Assembly: GCA_028288285.1 (NCBI GenBank) | Contig: JAQBNZ010000036.1 | Span: forward strand, 1 to 36,239 | DNA from: Mucilaginibacter sp. | Lineage (GTDB): Bacteria > Bacteroidota > Bacteroidia > Sphingobacteriales > Sphingobacteriaceae | Direction: 5' to 3' | DNA: 36,239 bases | Shown here: piece after piece, positions 1-6,921 of the stretch | How the letters are laid out: each line of letters opens with the position of its first letter | Position numbering within the stretch: the first letter of the stretch is position 1 | Program-made: the position numbers and the translations under genes | Notes under the pieces: generated by a model | Seen by the model: only the letters and a program-made list of their open reading frames with translations | Told to the model about the DNA's origin: nothing | The model's database searches: none

Positions 1-330
1 TGTAGTCAATTAAATAATTGTTATTTGAATTCAGAAAGAAACCTGTAACGGAATCAAATTCTGGTGAATGGTCATTTTTAATTTCTAAATAGTTAAACAA
101 ATCCGTTACCGAAAGGTATAATTTCTCGCCTTTCATAAGTGCTTCTAATTCCGTTCCGCCTAAACCCGGAACATTTAAGAAAACCGAGGTTTCTTCAAAC
201 GGAGGATCATACTGTGCAAAAGCTGCCGGTATGGAAAAGAAATTAAAGCAAAAAAAACAACAAACCAGTACAAAATAGCGAGAGCACTTTAGCGGATGTT
301 TTAGACTAAAAAGAACATGGTCTGTCATTA
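1..330 (-). CDS. Putative outer-membrane usher-like protein, N-terminal part (cut by window edge)
   Basis: An open frame runs leftward from ATG at 330-328 off the window edge, so only about 110 residues are visible. After a hydrophobic segment ending in AAFAQ (signal peptide), the mature part reads PPFEETSVFLNVPGLGG and later GEKLYLSVTDLFNYLEIK. That pattern, a first strand followed by 'gxxLYLsvtDLfnyLxI', resembles the N-terminal domain of alternative chaperone-usher pathway ushers. It lies 25 bp downstream of a DUF4402 protein and after a PapD-like chaperone on the same strand, which supports an usher or assembly role. The family is inferred mostly from context. A large beta-barrel body further left would confirm it. 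Confidence 0.5.
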
Positions 331-355
331 ACTAAATAAATTGAGAACCTTGCGC

Positions 356-859
356 TTATTGCTGGTTAAAAGTTAATGAAAAAGTTCCCTGGTAGTTTCC
401 TGGCGGACTACTAACATGATCGCCCACAATTAGGGATCCCCCTATTTGTATTCTTGTGCGATTTGGTGGTACGGCTGTGGTATTGAAGGTTAATCCAAGG
501 TCTGTATTACCCATTTTCAAGGTCAAGGTTCCTCCGTTGCTTCCGGTTAAAATAGTATCGGGGCTGCTTAAAGAAATAACAGATCCAGCCGGTGCTTCAA
601 TGTCAAAAGTAGCTTGTGAACTAGTAAAAAAAGTATTTATGAGAATAATATCACCTGTTGCAGACCTCGATCCATCAGGTAGTATGTTAATTGTCCCCCC
701 AGAATTCCCCGGATAAAATGTCCCGAAATTGAAGTTCTGAATAGGATATACAGTTATTTGGGAAATCGCCGGAAAAGAAACGAATGCCAGCAATAACCAT
801 AAAAGAATGATGTGTTTCTTATATTTAAAATCTAACATTTTTAAATGACCGTATCTCAT
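356..859 (-). CDS. DUF4402-type secreted protein (minor pilin or tip candidate)
   Basis: 167 residues, with a basic start, a hydrophobic stretch and cleavage near FPAISQ at about residue 33. The mature part begins ITVYPIQNFNFGTFYPGNSGG, has the 'G-T-I-x-I-x-P-x-G-x-R' pattern of DUF4402 proteins and ends GNYQGTFSLTFNQQ. These are beta-strand-rich secreted domains often encoded beside PapD-like chaperones. It sits between the chaperone (start 1820) and the usher-like gene (start 330), all on the minus strand, so it is probably co-transcribed with them. A shorter start at the second Met (MLDFKYKK) is equally likely, because the first six residues add only a charged tail. Pilin or adhesin function is inferred. 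Confidence 0.72.
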   Translation of the reverse strand: MRYGHLKMLDFKYKKHIILLWLLLAFVSFPAISQITVYPIQNFNFGTFYPGNSGGTINILPDGSRSATGDIILINTFFTSSQATFDIEAPAGSVISLSSPDTILTGSNGGTLTLKMGNTDLGLTFNTTAVPPNRTRIQIGGSLIVGDHVSSPPGNYQGTFSLTFNQQ

Positions 860-926
860 AGCATCCCCTAATCTTAAATTTCTCTTTTAAGATTACTTCA
901 TTTATTAGCCTTTGGCAAAATTCCGG

Positions 927-1820
927 CTAGTTTAACAACAGTTCTGCCGAAGCAAGTCTTTCTGCTTTTCCGTCTGTGGAATTTGAATATACTACCCGTA
1001 ATTTTCCGGATTTGTAGTTTATTCCACTTTTATCATTGAGATTTATTTTTATATCCCTTAGTTTATTAGGTGTATAAACCGATATACCTTTAATGAAGCC
1101 TGCAGGGGTTGTTTTGCCAGATTCTAAAACTTGTTCTATAGAAATATCTCCATACACTGACATGTTTCCCGTACGATTAAAACGTAAAGAAAGTACAGGA
1201 GTACCGTTATTTCCTTTTTCAAGCTTTAAATTTGACATGGAAACCTTTGTATTATTTTCTCCTATCCGAATGATAACGGGTATACTAATTCCATAAACCG
1301 GTGTTAATTTTATAGATAAACTTTTGGTATCAATTTCCTTTGTGCTTTCACCCAGTGGATTTTGCTTTGGTACAGCTCTGAAATATAAATGTGACCTGTA
1401 TTCACCCGGAATTAATTTATTAGTTTGACTCACCTGTATTTTAATAACCTGTGTTTCTTTTGGAGCAAGCACAACCCTACGGGGAAAAATCCGCAGAAAA
1501 TTGTCTGCAAAATTTTGCCCGGAATCAGGCTTTTCAATTTGTTCAAAGCTGCCATCATCTTTCATCCTGATTTGAATGAACGACACAATATAACGCGCGG
1601 TATCTTGGCCCGTATTTGCCAGGTAGATATCCTGAAAATGTCTTTGCCCTTCAAATACGATACGCTTGGGATTTATGAACAAATCACCCTGAGCATGAAG
1701 GGATGTAAAAGAAAACAAGCAAATTAATGCAATTCCTGCAAAAATAATTTTAGTATATAGTGAAATGACCTTTTTTTCGGAATAATTTTTTAATAACATC
1801 GGCAACATATTAGATTTCAA
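927..1820 (-). CDS. PapD-like periplasmic pilus chaperone
   Basis: 297 residues. A signal peptide spans about residues 1-43 (ending SLHAQ). The mature N-terminus reads GDLFINPKRIVFEGQ, followed by 'dIYLANTGQDTARYIVSFIQ', typical of the first Ig-like domain of pilus-assembly chaperones. The segment with FLRIFPRRVVLAPKETQVIK and GEYRSHLYFRAVP corresponds to strands F-G, where PapD chaperones donate a strand to subunits. A second beta domain fills residues 170-297. It would hold DUF4402 subunits in the periplasm and deliver them to the usher-like protein downstream. A terminator-like hairpin at 1863-1893 separates it from the upstream DUF4402 gene. An internal start at MLPMLLKN is also possible. 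Confidence 0.8.
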   Translation of the reverse strand: MKSNMLPMLLKNYSEKKVISLYTKIIFAGIALICLFSFTSLHAQGDLFINPKRIVFEGQRHFQDIYLANTGQDTARYIVSFIQIRMKDDGSFEQIEKPDSGQNFADNFLRIFPRRVVLAPKETQVIKIQVSQTNKLIPGEYRSHLYFRAVPKQNPLGESTKEIDTKSLSIKLTPVYGISIPVIIRIGENNTKVSMSNLKLEKGNNGTPVLSLRFNRTGNMSVYGDISIEQVLESGKTTPAGFIKGISVYTPNKLRDIKINLNDKSGINYKSGKLRVVYSNSTDGKAERLASAELLLN

Positions 1821-1862
1821 TAGTATCGGAAAATATAAGGCTCGGTGAAAAACAATAAATAT

Positions 1863-1893
1863 AAAAAAGCGCTGCTAATAGCAACGCTTTTTT
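1863..1893 (-). terminator. Hairpin terminator between major DUF4402 gene and chaperone gene
   Basis: Arms at 1863-1876 and 1880-1893 pair over 14 positions with one C-A mismatch around a 3-nt loop. On the minus strand the right side ends in a run of six T. It lies just after the stop of the 1907-2428 gene, so most transcription of that subunit gene would stop here and only read-through would reach the chaperone. This is a common arrangement for abundant pilus subunits. Confidence 0.7.
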
Positions 1894-1906
1894 ATGCAAT
1901 AGGTTT

Positions 1907-2428
1907 TTAGTTATAATTAACTTTAACATCAAAAGGAGATGCTCCTATATAGATTCCAGCAGCCTGATTAGCAACTACATTAAGTGTAGCACCAACAGAC
2001 AATGTTTCAGTACCACCAGTTAAAGTGCCGGTAGTGTTGCTAATAAAAGAAGTAAGAGTCATGGTCTGAGTAGCAGTACCAGTACCTGTTTTAATAGCAT
2101 AACCATCAGCAGGCAATGTAACTGAATAAGCATACCCATCCTGACCTGTAACGGTAAAAGAAGCAGCACTAACAGTTCCAGTAACAGCTGGTAATTGAAC
2201 TCCTGCTTCAGTCCTTGCACCTGCTGGACTCAATACAACCGTTCCACCGGTGGTAGTGGCCACAATATTACCAAAATTTAAGTCATTCACTTTAGTAATA
2301 GCAATAGGGGTAATAATTGTTGCATTCGCTGTTGCTGTAGCTGTTTTGAAGTCAGTTTGAGCGTAAGAAGTAGAAGCAAAACCGATCATAAAAAGAGACA
2401 CGGCAAATAAAATTGTAAACTTTCTCAT
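1907..2428 (-). CDS. DUF4402 secreted protein, probable major fimbrial subunit
   Basis: 173 residues with a clear signal peptide ending TSYAQ at about residue 24. The mature part starts with a Thr/Ala-rich segment and 'ITPIAITKVNDLNFGNIVAT', followed by 'GGTVVLSPAGART', the hallmark of DUF4402 (beta-rich secreted proteins of Bacteroidota and Proteobacteria). The C-terminus ends in alternating hydrophobic residues (PFDVKVNYN), as in donor-strand pilins. It is first in a minus-strand cluster with a PapD-like chaperone, a second DUF4402 protein and a putative usher, and is followed by its own terminator, which fits an abundant major subunit. No experimental function can be read from the sequence. 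Confidence 0.78.
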   Translation of the reverse strand: MRKFTILFAVSLFMIGFASTSYAQTDFKTATATANATIITPIAITKVNDLNFGNIVATTTGGTVVLSPAGARTEAGVQLPAVTGTVSAASFTVTGQDGYAYSVTLPADGYAIKTGTGTATQTMTLTSFISNTTGTLTGGTETLSVGATLNVVANQAAGIYIGASPFDVKVNYN

Positions 2429-2791
2429 TATATAATAAATTAATTAATATTTAATCGTTTTACGGTGTAATTAATATTTAGTTACAATTATTCTCTTTAA
2501 ATCTCACCTGACTTTCCCATTAGTTACAAAACTCTTATTTACTGGCTGTTAAATGATAGTATTCACTTAAATGAATAGGATTAGATAGGCGACTTTTCTT
2601 CGATGAGAGACGTAGCATTATAAAGAGATAGAAAAAATCCGTGAATAATTTGATGGCTAATTAGCTTTTCCAATTGCATTTTAGCAAATAAGGCTTAATA
2701 AAGCTATAATAAAAAAATTGTATGAAATCTTGTATGTGAAAAAGAAAATCCGCAAATTTTATGGGAAAATTCGCGGATTTCGGTGAAAGTT

Positions 2792-2820
2792 AGTGGTCCC
2801 GACGAGAATCGAACTCCATC
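2792..2820 (-). other. tRNA 3'-end-like fragment (possible attachment-site scar)
   Basis: Read on the minus strand, this gives GAGTTCGATTCTCGTCGGG followed by ACCA: a T-loop (TTCGATT), a partly paired T-stem and an acceptor-like 3' strand. Only three T-stem pairs form and no D or anticodon arm is visible upstream, so it is not a functional tRNA. Integrative elements that use tRNA 3' ends leave such scars. The link to the element fragments at 5.2-6.3 kb is inference. Confidence 0.4.
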
Positions 2821-2959
2821 GGTCTAATACACTTTAAAGGCTGATTTTGCCTGTTTTTACTTCAAAAACTCACCAATGTTCATCAACCCTGGCTGTAAAT
2901 GTTATTTTCAAATTTAAGGATTATTTTTAAAATGTGCCCCGGATTTTTTTGCCTAATGT

Positions 2960-2990
2960 TCCACATCGAGCAGGACTCGAACCTATGACC
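2960..2990 (-). other. Second tRNA 3'-end-like fragment
   Basis: On the minus strand it reads GGTTCGAGTCCTGCTCGATG, with T-loop TTCGAGT and four of five T-stem positions able to pair (one G-T). No D or anticodon arm precedes it. It lies about 165 bp from the first fragment in the same orientation, which suggests successive integration scars rather than an intact tRNA gene. Confidence 0.4.
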
Positions 2991-3129
2991 TTATTTATCT
3001 ACTACATCAATCATTTAAAGCCTTTATAATTATCTGCATAACTAATTTCGTACCGAACTCATTATTAATTAACTCAACTTAATAATTGTAGTGGTAAAAT
3101 GGGATTTTTGATGGCCTTAAAGCTTTCCA

Positions 3130-5178
3130 TTACTTATTGGAAGCACCCTCTTTGCCTACAAATTCAACAACGTAGGTTCGGTTATCCCTGTGTGTGTTAT
3201 AAGTGCTTTTTTGAATATTGTTTATTACAAATCCGTAACCTCTGTTTGGCGGGCTGGACAAGCTGTTGTTACAGATATTCTGAAGTCTGATCCCTTGTTT
3301 GTCTGGCACCTCAACAGAACTTTCTATCTTGATCTCATTATGCAATACATCATAAATACCAAATGCAGAAGCTTGGTGGTTGTTAACAGCATCTGCAACT
3401 TTGTAAGCCGCGTAACCCGCACGGGTACCACCTTCGCTCATGTAAGCTGACTGATCAGGGGCATCATAAGGACTTTCGCACTGGAAGAAATAGGTTTTAC
3501 CGTATTCGCCGGTCCAATAGACTTGGTATTCCTGAAAATGCTCAACAAACATCCCATACATCGTTACGTAATCGCCATTGACAACCAACCCGTTCTTTAC
3601 AGTATTTATATCCCATCCTACACTTCCCCGTACGCCATGATCTGCCCTCCAAATCCAAAAATGATCTCCGACAACGTCATTGCTGTTAACAATAACCGTT
3701 TGGTCTACATGCACTTTAGCGGGACGGAAACCGCCAATCCTGAAAAACAAATCGGCTAATACCGTTGGATTCTTGTCGTGTCTTGTCTTGTTTTTCTCCT
3801 GTCCAATCTCAATCAGGCTATGTGAACTATAATGCGCATCGAACAATATTGACGCAACAGAAACTCCGTCTACATCATCAACCACAATGGCCGAAGTGGA
3901 GTTTCCCTCATCTGGTATTAATGTAGCGAAACCAAGTCCCAGAATAATAGTATTAGGTTTGGTGACATGAAGTGGTTCCGACAGCTTATACATGCCGGGA
4001 GTGATCAACAAGTGTTTACCCGCTTTGAGCTGCTTGTTCATCTCTTGGGCAGTAGTACCCGGTTTAACAACAAAGAAGCTCTTCAAAACATCTATGGCCT
4101 CGCCGTCGCCCATATTGGTTCTGGTATATGAAATGCCTTTCCGATCATGTTTTAAGGCTGGGCGGAATACTTTATAGCGATTATCTTTATCTATAAACAA
4201 AAATGGTTTTTCGCGGATAACGGGAGTGTTCGGTATAACGGTTACATTACCACCCTTGTCCCAATTGTTTTGGTAGGTACTCATTTCTACGCTCGGCCCA
4301 AGATCAACGCCCTGGAAACAATAGTTGTATTTGATCTCTTTAAATTCACCCCGCCCTTTGTTTAAAAAAGAGTTGCGTGTATACCATTGTTGCTGGTGTT
4401 CTGAACCTGCAGCACTTTGGAAATCGCAGTCTGCGGTATAACCGCCACTTACCCATCCATTCCCCCATTGATAGCGTACCACACGTGTCGAGTAAATTCT
4501 TCGTATGGGAGCGGCCTGGGAAACAGCCCATTTAAAGGTTTCTTCTTCATTGTAGGTTTCAGGACCGATAACCGAAAGGTTTTCTGCTGATCGCCAGAAA
4601 GTAACGGTACCATTTCCATTTGCGCCACGCGGTGGCGTATGCAGGTTGGATACCTCTACTTCATAAGGGGTTCTTCCCAAGCCGGCAATCTGTACATAGT
4701 ACGGTATTTTAAGCAAGCCGGCACCTTTATAGTCACCGGGTTTAAAGAACATGGCACAACGATTAGGACTAAACTCTTTACCAAACATTTGCTCGTGTAT
4801 GCCATTGATCTCCCGACCGATGGCCTCTACAGTATCAAAAGGGCTATATATATAGGTATTTTCGCCAAATAATTCGATTTCTAAACCTAATTGAGCAATT
4901 TGTTGGCTGCTGTCAAATACCTTGTAGTAATAATCAAACAAGTTTCCTTTTGCCGTTTTATCCACAAAAGAAGTTGTGGATGTGGTAGCTATGGTTTCAT
5001 ATTTCCCAAAACGACCTTTTGCCCTTTTGATAGTATATGATCCTTTAGGAGTTTTATCTGCTGCTTTTTTACTGAAGTTTAAGACAACTTGTCCATTCTT
5101 AATATCAGTTTCTTTTGTCTGGGCTTGCCCGGTTGGAATAAAAACGAACAGAAATATTAATAAAATAAAAAACCTCAT
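3130..5178 (-). CDS. Secreted right-handed beta-helix protein, GH55-like glycoside hydrolase candidate
   Basis: 682 residues. The signal peptide spans 1-19 (ending TGQAQ). Residues about 20-105 form a short beta-sandwich-like region (GSYTIKRAKGRFGKYETIA, FDYYYKVFDS), like a fibronectin type III module. The rest is beta-helix-like: one section near residues 105-300 and another starting at HLLITPGMYKLSEPLHVTKP, with 'TIILGLGFATLIPDEG' and 'VDGVSVASILFDA', then 'DHFWIWRADHGVRGSVGW'. These stretches recall secreted proteins often annotated as coagulation factor 5/8-type or adenylyl cyclase but related to GH55 beta-1,3-glucanases. A polysaccharide-active role outside the cytoplasm is likely, but the catalytic residue cannot be assigned by eye. 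It appears to be a single gene, with decayed relaxase DNA starting right upstream. Confidence 0.6.
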   Translation of the reverse strand: MRFFILLIFLFVFIPTGQAQTKETDIKNGQVVLNFSKKAADKTPKGSYTIKRAKGRFGKYETIATTSTTSFVDKTAKGNLFDYYYKVFDSSQQIAQLGLEIELFGENTYIYSPFDTVEAIGREINGIHEQMFGKEFSPNRCAMFFKPGDYKGAGLLKIPYYVQIAGLGRTPYEVEVSNLHTPPRGANGNGTVTFWRSAENLSVIGPETYNEEETFKWAVSQAAPIRRIYSTRVVRYQWGNGWVSGGYTADCDFQSAAGSEHQQQWYTRNSFLNKGRGEFKEIKYNYCFQGVDLGPSVEMSTYQNNWDKGGNVTVIPNTPVIREKPFLFIDKDNRYKVFRPALKHDRKGISYTRTNMGDGEAIDVLKSFFVVKPGTTAQEMNKQLKAGKHLLITPGMYKLSEPLHVTKPNTIILGLGFATLIPDEGNSTSAIVVDDVDGVSVASILFDAHYSSHSLIEIGQEKNKTRHDKNPTVLADLFFRIGGFRPAKVHVDQTVIVNSNDVVGDHFWIWRADHGVRGSVGWDINTVKNGLVVNGDYVTMYGMFVEHFQEYQVYWTGEYGKTYFFQCESPYDAPDQSAYMSEGGTRAGYAAYKVADAVNNHQASAFGIYDVLHNEIKIESSVEVPDKQGIRLQNICNNSLSSPPNRGYGFVINNIQKSTYNTHRDNRTYVVEFVGKEGASNK

Positions 5179-5206
5179 TATTTAGAAATTGAATTTGTGA
5201 TAATTT

Positions 5207-6136
5207 ATGATAAAACTAATTTTAAAACCAGCACTTATCAATTATTTTCAAAAAATAGCAAAAATTTTACCAGCCAAATTATTAATCATTCAGGACTTTA
5301 ACCTACAACGCCAGATGCGGCCGGATCTTGGCAAAGCAGTTGGGCATTTGGTACTAAGCTGGAGCAAGGAAGATTTGCTCAAATTAAGCGATGACATTAT
5401 GGTAGAGCGAGCGAAAGAGTATATGGATAAGGTTGGTATTTACAATACTCAGTATGTAGTGGTAAGGCACAGCGACGTGAACATCCACACCTGCACCTGA
5501 TTTATAACCGGGTAGCTAATAGTGGCAAGACTATTAGCGACAAAAACAACTTCGCCAAAAATATCAAAGCCTGTAAGGAGATCACCCTAAAATATGGTTA
5601 CCATTTGGGCAAGGGTAAAGATTTAGTGAACCGCCAGGCATTGAAAGGCAAGGAGAAGATCAGATGAACTGTATGATGCTATCAGGGCAGGGATGAAAAC
5701 AGCAAAGAATTGGAAAGAGATGGAAACTCAACTCGCCAGGCAGGGTATTACCATCGCCTATAAATTCCGTTGTGGCACCGGCGAAGTGCAGGGCGTTTCT
5801 TTTGAAAAAGACGACGTCAAAATGAAAGGTTCCGCCATTGATCGCAGCTTGAGCTTTTCGAAAATAGATGCGAATTTGAACCGTAACCAAAAAGTACAGC
5901 AGTACCATATAGCAAGGGAGACTGGCCCGCCATCACTCGCCAGCCAGTTACACGAAGTCATCCGGCAAAACGTCCATGCCGAACACCTGCAAAGTCACGA
6001 TGGAGGTAAAGGCTTACTGGAAATCTTGCTGGAACCGCAATTTTCTTCGGTTCCTGATCCAATGGGTGATGCAGATAAAGCCCGCAAGAAACGGAAGAAA
6101 CGACAAGCTGAGCAGTCACAGGGAATAAGCAGGTAA
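5207..6136 (+). pseudogene. Broken relaxase (MobB/TraI-like) of a conjugative element
   Basis: Three consecutive frames together spell a Bacteroidota relaxase: RPDLGKAVGHLVLSWSKED and NTQYVVVRH, then REHPHLHLIYNR (histidine-rich HUH motif) with 'GKTISDKNNFAKN' and 'LKYGYHLGKGKDLVNRQALK', then 'ELYDAIRAGMKTAKNW' and 'VKMKGSAIDRSLSFSKIDA'. The first break is near 5473-5477, where one C appears lost (GAC CGT GAA has become GACGTGAA). The second is near 5663-5665, where two bases are missing between AGA and GAA and create a stop. The 5' end is missing: relaxase-like sequence starts only near 5270. Intact relaxases nick DNA at oriT during conjugation. This copy cannot make a full protein. It ends in a basic Lys/Arg tail, as do its relatives. 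Confidence 0.82.
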
Positions 6137-6175
6137 GGTTATTAAATTATTATATGAACTTTAAAATCAGATACT

Positions 6176-6310
6176 ATGCAGAATGACGAATTGGACGAAA
6201 AAGTAACTATCATGGAAGAATTGATGCAGGGATTTGTGGGCAGAATGAATGTAGTAAAAACCGGCATGGCAGAATTCTCAAAGGCCTTCCTGGACCAAAG
6301 TGCACGATGA
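6176..6310 (+). pseudogene. Clipped ORF downstream of the relaxase
   Basis: Encodes 44 residues beginning MQNDELDEKVTIMEELMQG. Acidic helical ORFs of this sort commonly follow relaxase genes in Bacteroidota elements. The frame runs directly into the opposite-strand S1/P1 nuclease fragment: its last residues (DQSAR, stop) are encoded by nuclease-derived sequence. The 3' part of the original gene has therefore been replaced at a junction near 6295-6300. Function unknown. Confidence 0.5.
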
Positions 6311-6690
6311 ATTTCAGTGCAGCTGATTTTTTTTCTTTAGAACTTGATTGAGCCTTTAAAACTTCCTCGTTTTTTAGAAGTGCTTTATAAACGTTATCCT
6401 GGCTTTGATTCTTAATATTATCAGAAAATGCTTGATAGCTTAACCCCAAAGGCACATTCGCATAGTGCTCAGACGCTGTATTTTTATACTCCGGTTCTTT
6501 CAGTACATGGTCAGCCCAGGAGGCAACATCCGCTAAGCTTTCATTGCCCAGCAATGCCTTTACCATATTTTTGATCCAGGCGTTAAGTGGTTCTCAGCTA
6601 TGGTGGCAACGGTTTTATGACCAACAACACCCCAGGAGATCAGGGCTATGCTTACCACAGCTAATAAAGCAATTGAAAAATACTTCTTCA
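6299..6690 (-). pseudogene. S1/P1-type nuclease, 5' part only, frameshifted
   Basis: From ATG at 6690 the minus strand encodes MKKYFSIALLAVVSIALISW (signal peptide), then GVVGHKTVATIAENHLTP. The Trp and His after the leader are the first zinc ligands of the S1/P1 family. The frame breaks near 6571 in an A-run (one A missing) and resumes as MVKALLGNESLADVASWADH, 'NVPLGLSYQAFSDNI', 'DNVYKALLKNEEVLK' and 'KSAALKFIVHF'. After that motif homology stops at the relaxase-element junction, so the C-terminal half with the remaining zinc ligands is gone. Such secreted enzymes degrade single-stranded DNA and RNA. This remnant is both truncated and frameshifted. Confidence 0.8.
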
Positions 6691-6921
6691 TGTGTGTAAA
6701 GATAAAAAAGCAAAGTTAAGATGGTGTTACCGGTAAGTGACAATCTTGAAAATCTATCAATTTAAAACGTGGCATTTCCGGTCCGTGGTAAGGTTTTCCG
6801 ATCGCTTTTTAAAATCCTAAGTTTTGTCTGTTTTAACCCGAAAATATCTGTTTATAAATAAGGGTTTTTGAAAAAAGAAATAGTTGATGTCTTTTAGCTT
6901 CAATAAATCGAATCTTAACGT
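6691..6921. other. Intergenic region upstream of lanB-like gene, with left direct-repeat copy
   Basis: Contains the 75-bp left copy of the flanking repeat and then about 120 bp of AT-rich leader before the LanB start. I see no perfect TAnnTTTG box and no strong hairpin. A LytTR-dependent promoter is possible but not demonstrable by eye. Confidence 0.4.
6725..6799 (+). repeat. Left copy of imperfect direct repeat flanking the RiPP locus
   Basis: Matches 30852-30931 in the same orientation: about 67 of 75 aligned bases are identical by hand alignment, with a few small gaps. On the minus strand this copy keeps an open frame reading KPYHGPEMPRFKLIDF and ending HLPVTPS, stop at 6717-6719. It therefore looks like the C-terminus of a lost gene that also left a remnant on the right. 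Confidence 0.7.

Larger units (their letters stand above)
2429..3129. other. 700-bp non-coding stretch with two tRNA-like fragments
   Basis: No convincing ORF. The part next to 2428 is AT-rich and should hold the promoter of the leftward DUF4402 gene. The middle and right carry two minus-strand segments that look like tRNA 3' ends (2792-2820 and 2960-2990, listed separately). The left end of the beta-helix gene closes the stretch. Confidence 0.6.

Noticed and set aside
2780..3000. Functional tRNA genes on the minus strand
   Set aside because: Only T-arm and acceptor 3' parts are present; no D or anticodon arm.
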